Assembly: GCA_037039925.1 (NCBI GenBank)
Contig: JAXRKP010000027.1
Coordinates: 127,001 to 191,000, forward strand
DNA length: 64,000 nt
Source: Doris montereyensis
Taxonomy: Eukaryota > Mollusca > Gastropoda > Nudibranchia > Dorididae
Reading direction: 5' to 3'
Shown here: piece by piece, positions 1-63,600 of the stretch
Layout: the number at the start of each line of letters is the position of its first letter
Numbering within the stretch: the first letter of the stretch is position 1
Program-made: the position numbers and the translations under genes
The notes under the pieces: model-generated
Databases searched by the model: none
What the model was told of the DNA's origin: nothing
What the model saw: the letters and a program-made list of their open reading frames with translations, nothing else

Positions 1-516
1 AATAAAAACCAAAATGGCAATATGCAACACCGTTTATTGTCCTACACTTCTCTATGGAAGCGAAAACCTGGACTTTAGACAGTAGGGAATACAGTAGAGT
101 ACAAGCAGAGCAGCTGAAATGAAATATCTAAGAAGAGTAGTAGTATGTGAAAACTAAACGAAACAAAATTAGAAACACAAGAATAAGAGATCAAGTCAAA
201 GCAGATGGCATAAAAACTAAGATAGAAATAAATCAACTGAGATGGTTTTGGCATGTAAACAGAATGAATGACAATAGAATAGCTAAATCAGTGTACAGTG
301 CTAAAACACAAGGTAAAAGACCAAAAGGCAGACCTCGGAGAAAGTGGGAAGAAGATATGAAATGAAAGAGCATTAAAGCAAAGAAATTTATCTTTCACGG
401 AAGGAAACAGAAAATGTCAGTCAGGACGGGGGCAGCCTGAAGAAAGATCATTTTGGGCATCTAAACCCATGCACCAGAAGGTAGAAAAGAAAATGATAAA
501 GAAAGAAAGAAAAGAA
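1..516 (+). mobile_element. LINE-A 3' end (5' truncated by window)
   Basis: Translates in broken frames to the C-terminal tail seen in all LINE-A copies: [18 protein letters not shown] and GKRPKGRPRRKWEED. It ends in an (AAAG)n tail near 500-516. The frame shifts around 145-150 and stops early at 362, so it is dead. It lies downstream of the epimerase gene. Confidence 0.85.
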
Positions 517-539
517 ATTTCTGTCAGTAATGTTTCATA

Positions 540-802
540 ATTGGCATTCGCTTCTTTCTTCATTGATTCTATGTCATCTCTCACCGCTATGAGTACACCA
601 CCAATCTTGCAGTATGGTCACCCCCTCCCCAACCCACACACACACACACACCGTATAAGGAAAAAAAGAGTAAAAATTTCCGTCCATAATATTGCAATAT
701 TGGCATTCACTTCTTTTTCATTGAAACTATGTCATCTCTCACTCTTACCGCTATGAATACACCATCAACCTTGCGGTATGGTCGCCCCCCCCCTCCTCCA
801 CA
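540..802 (+). repeat. Pair of direct repeats, about 105 bp each
   Basis: 540-650 and about 702-802 share a common order: TTGGCATTC, a TTCTTT stretch, TATGTCATCTCTCAC, CCGCTATGA, TACACCA, and a C-rich end. The copies differ at many bases, so the duplication is old. Confidence 0.7.
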
Positions 803-1374
803 TACACGCCCGTTCCTAACCAAATCCACTCCTTACACTCTTACAGTACACAATGACAAACATAATGTTCCTTCAAGAGCTTTCGTATTGCGAAATCAAC
901 GTGTAGCACATTGCAGATCTATGTAGGTTTTTTCTCAAAGCTGTCAGTCAGACAATGGACCTTTAAGTGTGGAAGAACCCTAGCTCAAGTGAATTTTATA
1001 TGTTTACATACATTTGAAATAAAAACATAATTAACCACCCCGTGGTGATGATTTATAATGAATTTTTTATACTTGCTATGAAAAGGAGGCCGTTGTGGAA
1101 CTTTCATACCGATGACCAGTGTTTAAGTATTGGAGTTGGAAGAACATACGCTAATAAATTTTTAAAATAAAGCAAAAACCACACCACATAAATGGACAAT
1201 GTTTTTTATATATTAGACCGCCCTTTTTTGTTTAGTTGTTTTATTTATTTTTTTGGTTGGATTTTTTTTTTTTTTTTTGGGGGGGGGGGGGTGGAGAATG
1301 TGTGCTTTGTGCAGGATATTTACCACAAATGCGTGTACAATGTATTCCTAAACAAAAACAAGTTGATTAGGATA
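803..1374. other. Unassigned sequence with a T-run/G-run
   Basis: No gene or known repeat recognised. A T-run is followed directly by a G-run of about 12 at about 1264-1291. Confidence 0.4.
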
Positions 1375-1463
1375 AAAGTGAAAGAAATGACATTGAAAAA
1401 TATTAAAGCCCCATTATTCAGTACTGGGGCTTTAATATTAGTTAATGTAATTTCTTTCACTTT
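1375..1463. ncRNA. Long near-perfect hairpin (pre-miRNA-like or palindromic repeat)
   Basis: Arms 1375-1413 and 1425-1463 (39 nt each) pair at 35 of 39 positions around an 11-nt loop. Mismatches are confined to the middle of the stem. Pairing stops at both outer ends. Size and shape fit a microRNA precursor, but a palindromic MITE remnant is equally possible from sequence alone. Expression is unknown. Confidence 0.4.
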
Positions 1464-2439
1464 CGACAGCCCCTTGCTTCACTGTTTGTCTTTATGATAA
1501 AAGACAAGGAGAACTTGCGGCCCACTTTGGTGATCTCTTGTGGCTCATCTGTAGTGCTCTTTAGTTTTCGTCATTTCTGTCATAATTTCAATTTGAATAT
1601 GTTTAAATGAGTTTAACAGTCCCTATCACTATCAATCTATCATCATACATGTAACTGTTATTTTGATTTGTTGGTTGGTTTTCATCATCGTTTCTATACT
1701 ATAAATATTCATTCTCAAAACGAGTTCATTTTGGGAATTAGTCTTTCAATTTCATGATCAGGCAGCAGTGATCCTCTCCGATATCTCTTGTACATACATG
1801 TATATGTATTCTGTCTCACATGTTAAGACTATTTGCCTCTGTTCTCTATAATTATAATGTATCAGCTTTTTCCTCTTTCTAAATCTCAACTTTCCTTTGT
1901 TTTAATCTTGAAATAGGCCAACTTCTCACTCAGCAACGTTTTTTCAACACGTACTGTGAGGGATTGGGGGGGGGGGGGGGGGTGAAGGAGTTCTGCGCTT
2001 CTCACACTTGCAAGCATCACTGTTGTTTACACATAGCGTAGTGGCGGTGAGATGATCATTGTTGAGTTTGATAGTGGATTTATTGTTGGGACGCCAAGAA
2101 TGGGTATGTTGTTATGTTACACAAAGTATCTAGAATACTTCGTTCCATCAAAATTATAAACGATATAGATCTATAGTTTCTCCACACTACTTTGGTTATT
2201 AATCAGTGTTCCCTGGCAAAATCATCCATCCCTCATTTGAATTCTTGTTTTCTCCTGCGAGGGGAAAAAAATGTATGCTACTCTACCCTGTGCGGGATAC
2301 TAAATATGTAGTGTGACATTAAAAAAATAATTAAAATTAGTGCCATCTGTGCAGGCTCTGAAGGGCATTCAAATTTCTAAAAGATGAAGCAATATAGTAA
2401 TACAAAAAAAGTATAGATTTTATCATCGAGCTTACTCTC
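1464..2439. other. Unassigned intergenic DNA
   Basis: No coding homology recognised. A G-run of about 15 lies near 1968-1982. Confidence 0.4.
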
Positions 2440-2612
2440 TCAATGCAGCAGGAGTAACCCCATGTTGTCTAAGTGAGCAAATAGAGTAAATTTTCTTGCC
2501 CAAGGAAAGAAAAACATGACATGCCTGAAGCCTGAAATGGGGCTCGAACCCAGTATATCTGGGTCACAGTATAATGCCTTTTAACCACTAGGCCATCTTG
2601 TCCGTTATACGA
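2440..2612 (-). mobile_element. tRNA-derived SINE (family 1)
   Basis: On the minus strand: box A TGGCCTAGTGGTTAA (2581-2595) and box B GGGTTCGAGCCCC (2539-2551), then a body with CCTTGGGCAAGAAAATTTAC. The same body recurs at 11210-11425. Confidence 0.75.
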
Positions 2613-3454
2613 GTGTATGAAAATATAACAGGCAAGAACATCTACAATAAATAATAACTAAATTAAATATAAATTATATCCAAACCTCATATACAAAAAG
2701 TCAAGAGATTCATTAACCCAAGCTGCCTTCTTGACTCAATTACTCACTGACAGACGTGTCAGTGTCATGTTGAAAAGAAATAAACGAGAGCTCTCACTGG
2801 AACATAACAAGACAGGTATCTACTAACTCTTTGGGGGTTTTTAATGACCAAAAAATAAAACAATAAATACTCCAGAAAATGACACACACTGACATAGAGA
2901 AGATGTCACCAAAAACCCAGATGCCTGAATGATTAAAAATGAGAACAAAAGTAACACTCATTCGTGGGACCGTGAGGGGAATCTTTCAATTTCAAGTTGC
3001 TCTCCAAAAATGAAACATCCAGAAAAAAATTAAGTTACATAAAAAAATATCGCAAAAAAGAGGGAATATTTTCCAAAGCGTTCCGAAATCAACAACAAAA
3101 TAGAGTGCCAGGGGAGGGGAGAGGGAAGAAAAGGAGGAGGAAGGATGAGTAAAAAGTAATAAAAGAAAAAGATGTTCAATCAGCATACTTGTTGATCTTC
3201 ATTTTTATTTTTTTCTTAACATTTTTAATTGTTATTGTTACTGCTTTTTGAATTAAAGTTACATTTTCTCAATTCTTTCAACCATTTCGTCTGCCTACAA
3301 ATTACAAAGCTAGACGTTTAGTTTCTGTACAGTAGTGAGAACCCAGGTTGCTGCTAGAAATTACCCAACCTATTAGCACTCAGGATTACCATATTTTTAA
3401 GAGAATTTACAGACTTATATGACCAAAAGAGAAAATAATACATACATAAGACCT
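2613..3454. other. Unassigned intergenic DNA
   Basis: AT-rich. No protein homology or repeat recognised. Confidence 0.35.
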
Positions 3455-3592
3455 ATGCCAGGTGGCTGGTGGCTAGGCTTGTTAATGGCCTTTTCTAAGG
3501 AACACAACATCGGATGCTAGTATTCAAACCCAGGATCTCATGATGTTAAGTCAACTTAACCACTAGGCCACCAACACCACACAGTTTACTTA
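3455..3592 (-). mobile_element. tRNA-derived SINE fragment
   Basis: Minus strand box A TGGCCTAGTGGTTAAGT and box B-like GGGTTTGAATACT, followed by a CCTTAGAAAAGG body. Short and 3' truncated. Confidence 0.65.
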
Positions 3593-3649
3593 GTGTCCTG
3601 AAAAAATGCAAATCTGTTCGCTTTTTTCAACCTCTGGTATTAATAATTT

Positions 3650-3905
3650 TGCTTGGTTGTTTAATTGAAATTTGATTTGTATACAGGGTTGGATTAAGAA
3701 GAAGCAGCAAGATAAAAAAGAGATGTAAAAATAAGAGTGGGTGGAATTTTGTTTAATTGAAATTTACCCCATCCACCATGTGCGGGGGATCTCAGGATGA
3801 ATTAAGAGGAAACAGCAAGATGAAAGAGAAGTAAAAAGAAGAGTAAGAGGAAAGAAGTAGAGCCTTCCAGCAGCACCCGCCAACTGCCCACGAGTGAGGG
3901 GAAAA
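3650..3905 (+). repeat. 150-bp repeat R1, one full and one partial copy
   Basis: The core reads TTTACCCCATCCACC, GATCTCAGGATGAATTAAGA, AACAGCAAGATGAAAG, then a GAAGTAG..C..CCAGCAGCACCC..CCAAC end. A degenerate partial copy at 3650-3740 precedes the full copy at 3745-3905. Confidence 0.65.
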
Positions 3906-4626
3906 AAGGACCTACCAGTAACTACCGCCAATCATCCACAACAAAGTATGAAGCTGAAACAAACATCTTAATAATACCTGTATTTGCATATGGATACTAT
4001 CACACATTGTCTTTCAATGGCTTTGTGATCACACACAAAAAACAAACCAGTACAATAATAAATAACAATAGCCATCCACCCCTCCTCTATCTAACAAACT
4101 AAACAGAAAGGTGTTTAAAAAGTTAATTTTCACTTAAACCACAGGAGTATAATAATATAGATTCATGATCACATCGACATTCATTCTTTCTTTTTTTTAA
4201 CAAACAACAAAAACATATAGAAATAACAAGATGTGCAATAGTTTAATTCAAATAACAAATTTTATTTCTCATTCCTTTGTGTTAGCTTGTTAAATTAAAT
4301 GTCTGTCTACTGTCTGGCTGAGAGTTAACAATTGCTCTGATTTTTGCTGGAGCTGAAGTAATGAATAAAAATCATCTTGAGCATTTTTCTTCTTTTTTTT
4401 TAACACAGCAAAAGAAAAAAGAAAGAAATCCTAATTTGCATTAGATATGATTAAATAAATTTGCATGTTAATACATGTAAAAAGCTGAAAACAAATATGG
4501 ATTTATATTTGATAGCTCTGTTCAGGCTCTGACTCTCTTGTTTTATCATTGTTTGTAAATAAGTGATTTATCGCCCATTGAAAAAGAACCATTTCATTGT
4601 AAGTACATCTCAAAAACCTTAGAGTA
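3906..4626. other. Unassigned intergenic DNA
   Basis: AT-rich, without recognisable gene or repeat. Confidence 0.35.
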
Positions 4627-5277
4627 CACTCAAACCTTGTTACACCGTCAATCCTTGTGCCAGTGGTAACTTGGCGTTATAAAGGGAATGACGTGATAAC
4701 AAAAACACCCTTAAAATGTATATTACAACAAATCAGCAACAACAACAAAATGATGTAAAGTATAGCACATAATATGTAGTTCTAGAACTACAAAAACCAT
4801 GGAAAAGCTAAATCTGACAATATAATGTAGGCCCATTGCATGTAAAAATGCTATACAGCACAATATAGTACATAAAGTAGTTGAGAGGCCTGACAATACA
4901 CTATGCGTCCTTCTGGGTTCTATTAGGCCAGGATTACGTATAGAGTGAGACAGGAATGGTGAATTGCATGAGGTGATGAAACATGATACACAGGGCACTG
5001 ATGCTTTTGTGTGTGTTTGACTATGATCTTTGACCTAGATTCTACCCGCTTGCATAACTTCAGGGAGGGGGTGATGATGCACGCTGGCATTACAACGAAT
5101 TGTCTTTTACAATACATGTGAAGTTAGAAAGGAACGCTTATGTCAAATTATTGGCCGATGGCGAATGACGGTATAATGAGTTTGATTTACTGTTTTTGTA
5201 TGCCGTCTAATCCTTGTAAAGATGGCGGTAGGCAAGAATGGTGGTTTAGTAGGAGGCAATATACCAAGGTTTGAGTC
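4627..5277. mobile_element. MITE-like element M1 with TIRs and TA flanks
   Basis: The left end CACTCAAACCTTG is mirrored by a right end that reads GACTCAAACCTTG on the other strand. TA dinucleotides flank both ends (4625-4626, 5278-5279), as for the Tc1/mariner/pogo superfamily. It is 651 bp with no transposase. Confidence 0.65.
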
Positions 5278-5309
5278 TATATAGTGAAATTGTTTAATCA
5301 GTGTATTAG

Positions 5310-5500
5310 TATTAGTATTATTATTATAAAAACTCCATCAAGTACATGAGGCCTACACAGAAGCGTATAATATTTTCTATACATTACATCATCTAGCAGA
5401 ACACATAATACAAGATCACCCACTGGACAGGACAGTGTCTGTCATGGACCCATTTCCCATTTGTGCCTGATACCCATTCAAATCTGGATGGGGTGAAGAC
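5310..5500 (-). mobile_element. SINE fragment
   Basis: Shares CCACTGGACAGGACA, the TGTGCCTG.TACCCATT segment and the CATCAAG start with the longer SINE at 6115-6410. The tRNA head is not visible. Confidence 0.5.
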
Positions 5501-5604
5501 AACCGTGTCAAGTATTCGTCTCAATGATTGATACCTTGTACCAGAATGTTAACATAAACAAGAAGGAAAAAATGGGACCTATAGTGACAATCACAGAATT
5601 GTTT

Positions 5605-5750
5605 CTCTGAAATTTACCCTGTTCACCTTATACAGTGATCTGAGGATGAATTAAGCAGAAATGGCAAGATGAAAGATAAGCGAAAGAATGAAAGAAAAGA
5701 AGTAGGACCTACCAGTAACGTGCGCCAACCAACCACCTAATTACAGGTGA
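5605..5750 (+). repeat. 150-bp repeat R1 copy
   Basis: Matches the 3745-3905 copy: AATTTACCCTGTTCACC, GATGAATTAAGC, GGCAAGATGAAAGATAAG, and AAGTAGGACCTACCAG ending CCAACCACC. Confidence 0.65.
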
Positions 5751-6114
5751 CAAGTGTGAAAAGCAGAGGTCGATTCACTACATGTAAATTTGAGCAAACC
5801 AGTATAAAATAAATAATCATGAGAAGTCACTCCAAAACAAAAGAAGCATCACAGTCAAAATTTCAAACAAATGTAGATTTTGAAATATCCCAAAGGTACT
5901 CAGTGTAAAAATGAAATATATATATATATATATAATTATAACCGACAATAACTATTTCTTGTAAAGGAGAAGAAAAAATTATGTTTCCAACATGATCAGA
6001 GAGCAAACTGTTTTTCTTTTAATGTAAATACAACAAAAAAAGGGGGGGGCATTTAATTCAGAATGTAATTATAGTATCATAAATTTGATGTTAGAACCCC
6101 ATGGAATCATCATC

Positions 6115-6410
6115 ATAAAAAAAGTTCTTTCAAGACCATTATGACCCATAGAACCAGAGCGTAAACTGGTTTGTATAGCATGAAATGGAATAAGTGATAG
6201 TAATCACCTCCTGGACAGGACACTAGTCTGACGCAGATTTTTATTCCCAAGCTAGCGCTTGTACCCATTTGCACCTGGGTTGAATAGGATAAATGCATGT
6301 TAAGCGTCTTTCCCAAGGAACACAATGTCGGACCTAGCTTTGCTAGGTTCAAACCCGAACCTCATGATCCCAAGTTCAGTAGCCTAACACTCAGCAACCA
6401 ATGCCACCAT
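6115..6410 (-). mobile_element. tRNA-derived SINE (family 2), near full length
   Basis: On the minus strand it begins TGGTGGCATTGGTTGC, with box B GGTTCGGGTTTGAACC, a CCTTGGGAAAGACGCTTAAC central motif, and CAGGTGCAAATGGGTACAAG. A closely similar copy at 56568-56855 shows the element as a unit. Confidence 0.75.
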
Positions 6411-6529
6411 GCATCCATGGGTGATTGATGGGTTTACTTGTATTTCGTCTTGTCTTTGTCCATACAGGGATCTAACATCAAGATCATGTTTATGTCTATC
6501 ATTTTCTAAAAGTGGTAAAGTCTTCCCAT

Positions 6530-6640
6530 TCACCGGAAGGTAGAATGGTAACTGATAAAGAAAGAAAAAAAAAAGGTCAATAGCCTTTTCATTCACCAGA
6601 AGGTAGAATGGTAACTGATAAAGAAAGAAAAAAAGGTAAT
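6530..6640 (+). mobile_element. Two LINE-A 3'-tip insertions in tandem
   Basis: Both carry GAAGGTAGAATGGTAACTG followed by ATAAAGAAAG and A-rich tails (6530-6575, 6592-6636). This is the terminal ~45 bp of LINE-A, so these are extreme 5' truncations or a local duplication. Confidence 0.6.
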
Positions 6641-7630
6641 TAGTCCAAAAAATGACAACAAGATATTATCTTGGCAGGTGCACCTCAGCATTAGCAAGGA
6701 CAGATTTGAATATATGGAAACTTTTCATGTCTACAATTTGATTAGTCCAGTGACATAGACAAGACAGGTAATGCAAAAAAAAACTATGTTGATTGAACAT
6801 ATAAATGATACATTTTGTAGTCTATAAGAACATAATGAAGTGGGGCATTTTAAGTAACTTAGTCAAAAGATGTCACTCTAATGTCTAACATTATCCCAAT
6901 GGTTATTTCATCCTCAAGCATAACATACAAATCTGTATTATATCACATAAATAAAGAAGAAAAGAGTTCCCCAAATAAACATCATCATGTCAAAATAAAC
7001 AAATGCATATCAGTGCACTGTATTTATTCAAGAATGTTAGAAATTTAAGCGGATGAAATGTTTATATAAATATCATTATTTTCTGGCCTTTGTTATGAAA
7101 TGGAAGTCTTACAAAGAAATCAGTGCAAAGCATGAGTCTAAAATGTCAAATCTAAAATCTGTGTAAAATACTTATATAAATTGTAATAATAAATGAACAT
7201 TAAAAACTGAATACTATATGAGATAAATATTGAGATTTCATAGCTGCCAACATTCCCACATTGAAAAACAGACTCTGACGGTGTCAACTAATTTTCCAAC
7301 TTGCACAATGCCCTGTATGTAACTTTCAAAGAACATTGATAATTTAACTTGAATGACCCCCTTATGGGAAAATTCACCTTACTAGAGAAATGTGATGGTG
7401 GTTTTGTGAACTGAGAATGGCGTCTCCAAATTTTCACTGCTATCTCTCAGAGTTTCTGCTCTGTCATTTACTTAGGTGTCTTTTTTGTGTCTTTTTGTTT
7501 ACATTGCAGTTAATCTTTGTGTACATACTTTTCAAGGAAATACAGACTTAGAGCTAAAAAGAATGTACTAATTATGTTTTTCACGTACTGGTTGGCAGCT
7601 ATGAGATTTAAAGTCAGTGTGTAATTGAGA
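6641..7630. other. Downstream region of epimerase gene
   Basis: Probably includes its 3' UTR (7023-7630). No other gene recognised. Confidence 0.4.
7023..7028 (-). terminator. Possible polyadenylation signal of the epimerase gene
   Basis: AATAAA on the minus strand about 600 nt after the stop codon. I saw no closer exact AATAAA. It implies a 3' UTR of about 0.6 kb; this is inference only. Confidence 0.3.
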
Positions 7631-59424
<51,794 letters not shown>

Positions 59425-59559
59425 ATTATCTATTTTTACCTGTATTCTTTGTTGTGATTATTTTTACCTCAAATACGTGTTACATAGGCTTTGTAGAGAT
59501 GTGTTTGTGTTATTTCCATTTCTTTATATTATTTGTAAGTAAGACATCCAGGGAAAAAT

Positions 59560-60250
59560 CTATGAAGTAGAAAAAGCAGCGAAGTCTGTTGGGTTAAGTT
59601 AAAGATGAGTGAGTCTAGAACTAAAATCCTGAAACTGAACACCAAGACAAAAACACTTGTCAATGAAAAAGACCTGGAGAAAGTAAATAAGTTCAAATAC
59701 CTTGGCAGCATAGTAACAGCAGAAAGTAACATGGGAAAAGAAATAGTCACAAGAATAGCATCAGCCGCTTCAGAATTCCAGAGCTACTCAGCCAAAACGA
59801 AATTGAAATGATACCATTACAGTGTTCGCTCAGCCCTACTGTATTGGAGAACCAATAAACGTATAGAGAGCAAGTTGAGAGGTTTTGAAGGAAGATATCT
59901 CAGAAGAATACTCCACATAAAATAGAAGGATATAATTTCCAATAGAGGGATTGCAGCAAGAACTGGAATAAATAATATTGTGTCAAAAGTCTTTAAGAGA
60001 AGATGGAAATGGATAGGTCATGTGCTCAGAATGAAAAGTATGAAACACCCAGCCATAGCCTTGACACAGACACCTCAGGGCTAAAGAAGTGCAGGAGGAA
60101 CAAGGCAAAGGACAATAGAAAATAATGGAAAGGAAATAGGAAGGTCATGGAACAAAATCAGACGATAGCCCAAGACAGAGTTGAATGGAGAACGTTACGT
60201 TGGCAGGACGCCTTATGCTCCTCCAAGGAGCCATAAGAAAGAGAGAGATT
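59560..60250 (+). mobile_element. LINE-C 3' end (third family), decayed
   Basis: Encodes SRTKILKLNTKTKTLVNEKD, KFKYLGSIVTAESNMGKEIV, a LRGFEGRYLRRILHIK stretch and RRWKWIGHVLRMKSMKHP, with internal stops. Same C-terminal architecture as LINE-A but different sequence. Begins about 135 bp after the TAF1C stop. Confidence 0.8.
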
Positions 60251-60639
60251 TATGAGTGAAATGTTTTGATTTCTACTCATCGAAATCAAGAATCTACAAA
60301 TCTTGGAAGAGCTTTCACCCATTTTCACTTCCAGAATCCAATTGATTGCCGACATTGATTAAAGACAGAATTAGGCACATTGCTTTAAAATAAAAACTAA
60401 AATAACAGTTTGTATACGTTTTGTTCAAAATTGGCTATATCCTATATTAATTTAGCTCTAAACATCGCATTTACTTTCAAAAAAGCAATACATCCAATAT
60501 CATTTCTTGTCAAAACTAGACACACATATATCCTAGAAGAACCAACCAGGAATGAGTATTTAGTCACATGATTGCTGTTTTTCAAAAAGGGGACGATAGG
60601 TAATGGAGAGAATACATGTAACAGTTTCACCAACAGTGG

Positions 60640-63600
60640 ACAGGTAAGCACCTGTATGGGGAGTAGATAATCCCGCCCTCCAAGAGTCTCCTGCTGCCTT
60701 GCAGGCAGGTCTTGACTGACCAAAGGCTAAGGGAGTTAATGCTGACAGAAACAACCTGCTGCCTTGCAGGCTGGTCTTGACTGCTCAAAGGCTAAGGGAG
60801 TTAACCCTGACAGAAAATAACAACCTGCTACCTTGCATGCTGGTCTTGAGTGACTAAAGGCTAAGGGAGTTAACCCTGACAGAAAATAACAACCTGCTAC
60901 CTTGCATGCTGGTCTTGAGTGACTAAAGGCTAAGGGAGTTAACCCTGACAGAAAATAACAAGGCCTGGTAGGGGGCCTCAAGGTGGCAGCCCCACAATCT
61001 ACCTAGGGTACAGTGGGCTAATCCCCCTGCTTATCCAAAACAACCTGATTCAAAGTAATATATACAATGATATATCCGGCTTGAACTTTTGAAGACGACT
61101 CTGGAAAAGAACATGGACTGATTTTTTTAACATGGAACGTTATGGCAATTGAATTAGCTGAAGAAATGGAAAATTTCAAAGTAGACATTTTGGCTATTAC
61201 AGAAACAAAGAAAAAAGGACAAGGAATAGAAATTGTAGGACCAAATCATACTTTAATCTTCTCAGGAGTAGATATCAAAGATAGAGCTAGAGCAGGAGTA
61301 GGCCTCCTAATGCATAAAAGGCAAGAAATGCTACTAGAAAGTTGGAAATTTGTAAGCCCACGGCTATTAGAGGTAAATATTAAACCAAAAGAAAGAGAAA
61401 TTATATTATTCATAGCTTCTGGACCAAACAAAGATGCCACCAAAGAAGGAAAAGATATCTTCGAAAATGATTTACAAATAGCTGCAGAGAATCTCAAACC
61501 CAAACAGGAATCAATGGTTTTAGGAGATTTATACGCTAGAGTAGGCAACATGTAGAAACATCAGGAGTAATAGGTAAAGAAGGAGAGACAACTTCTCCGA
61601 ATGGAGAGAGACTAATAATAGATTTTTGCCTAAAGAATAACATGAAGATACATAATAATTTTTTTTCTTCGTGAAGATATCAACAAATATATAAAAGTAA
61701 ATGAAAACAGGTGTGAAAAGTCAATCATAGACTACATAATAGTTAGCAGCTCCCTTTTTTTCAGTACATTAGATGGAAGAGGAGCTTAAATATTTGGTGA
61801 TCATCACCTAGTGATAGCCAAAATGAGATTATTAACTGACGAAAACAAACAGAAAAGGAAAGAGAAAAAAGCTACTAAACTCAAAATAGAAGAACTGAAT
61901 AAACCAATAGTAAAACAGATATATCATTATCAATCCAGGATAAAAAGATCTATCAGTGAAAGGCAGATGGATCTGAAGGAAAGCACAATAGAAGAAAAGT
62001 GGCAAATATATAAGGAAACACTCCTCAGTTGTACTGAAGAGGTCTGTGGTAGGAAACAACTTAAAGGAGATATGAAAAGAACAGCATGGTGGAATAAGAA
62101 TATCAAGACTAAGATCAAAGAAAAGAAGGATGCCTGGAAGAAATACTTGCAAACAAAGAGACCAGAGGATAGGATAGATTACGTGAGTAAAAGAACTTTC
62201 TCCAAAGAGGAAGTTAGGAAAGCAAAACAGGAACTGTGGGAAGAGTTTGGACAAAGACTTCAATAAAGCTGTCAAGGAAATCAAAAGCTGTTCTGGGGAG
62301 CAATGAAGAGCATGAGAAAGACTAAAGCATGCCTAATACGACAATTAAGAACGCCAAAGGAGAAATAATGAAAGGAGACAGCGAAATCATGGGAACGTGG
62401 AGAAAGTATTTTCAACAATTACATAATCCCTCCAGAACATATGAAACAAGGACTACAGATCAATTATTAAGAGTAACAAGTAACCGAGATGAGACAGCTG
62501 AAGAAGTAGATATCTCAATCGAAGAACTTCAAAGAGCTATAAGAAAAGTAAAATTACGAAAAGCCCCAGGAGCAGATCAAGTTTATCCAGAAATGATTAA
62601 AAACCAAGGGAGAGAGGCAGATAAACTACTACATGCAATATGTCAACAAGCATGGAAGTCCAACCAGGTGCCAGACGACTGGAAAAAGGGAACTGCAGTA
62701 CCAATACACAAGAAATTGATCAACCATGGAATGCTCAAACTATAGAGGGATATCACTACTTAGCATACCAGGAAAAGTGTATGCCAGGATTCTGGAAATG
62801 AGACTAAGGAAAATTAGAGGATCAGATTGAAGAGCATCAGAGTGAAATTAGACCAGGAAGAAGTCTACAAGATCACATATTTACAATTAGACAAATAATA
62901 GAAACATTCCTTCAGAGAAACATTGACTTACACCTGTGTTTTATTGACTTAGAAAAGGCATTTGACACTGTGAGGAGGGACGAACTATGGCATTCCTTGA
63001 AAATTTAATAGAAGCCATTAAAAGTTTTTACAATAAACCAACATGTGCAGTGAGAGTAGCTGGAAACATCTGAAGAATTTGATGTAGATATAGGAGTAAG
63101 ACAGGGTTGTATGCTAAGTCATCTTTGTTTATCACATTTATGGATTCAGTCGCAAAGGCATCCTCAAAAATTAAGAAAATGAATGTACATATGTGGAAGC
63201 TCAAACCAGCAAATGTATCAATGCTTTCATTTGCCGATGATTTAGTTCTGTTTGGAAAATCAGAAAGTGGCCTTCCATCGAATATCAACATTACGAACAA
63301 TGAAGTAAATAAAAGAGGAATGAGAGTAATTGCAAAGAAAACCAAAACAATGCTAGTAACTAGGGAAGCTAAAACACAAATTCTTAAATTGGGAAGGGAG
63401 AATTTTATTGAAAACAAGTTCAAAGCTACAATTACCTAGAGTATGAGTAATTAACTCAGAGCAGTCAGGTGGAAATCTAAGAGAAGAAATCAGCCAGAGA
63501 ATCCAAAAGGCAGGTGCAATATATAACCATCTAGGAGGCATTTTTAAATAAGCAAGAATTGTCAACAAAAACCAAAATGGCAGTATACAATACAGTTTAT

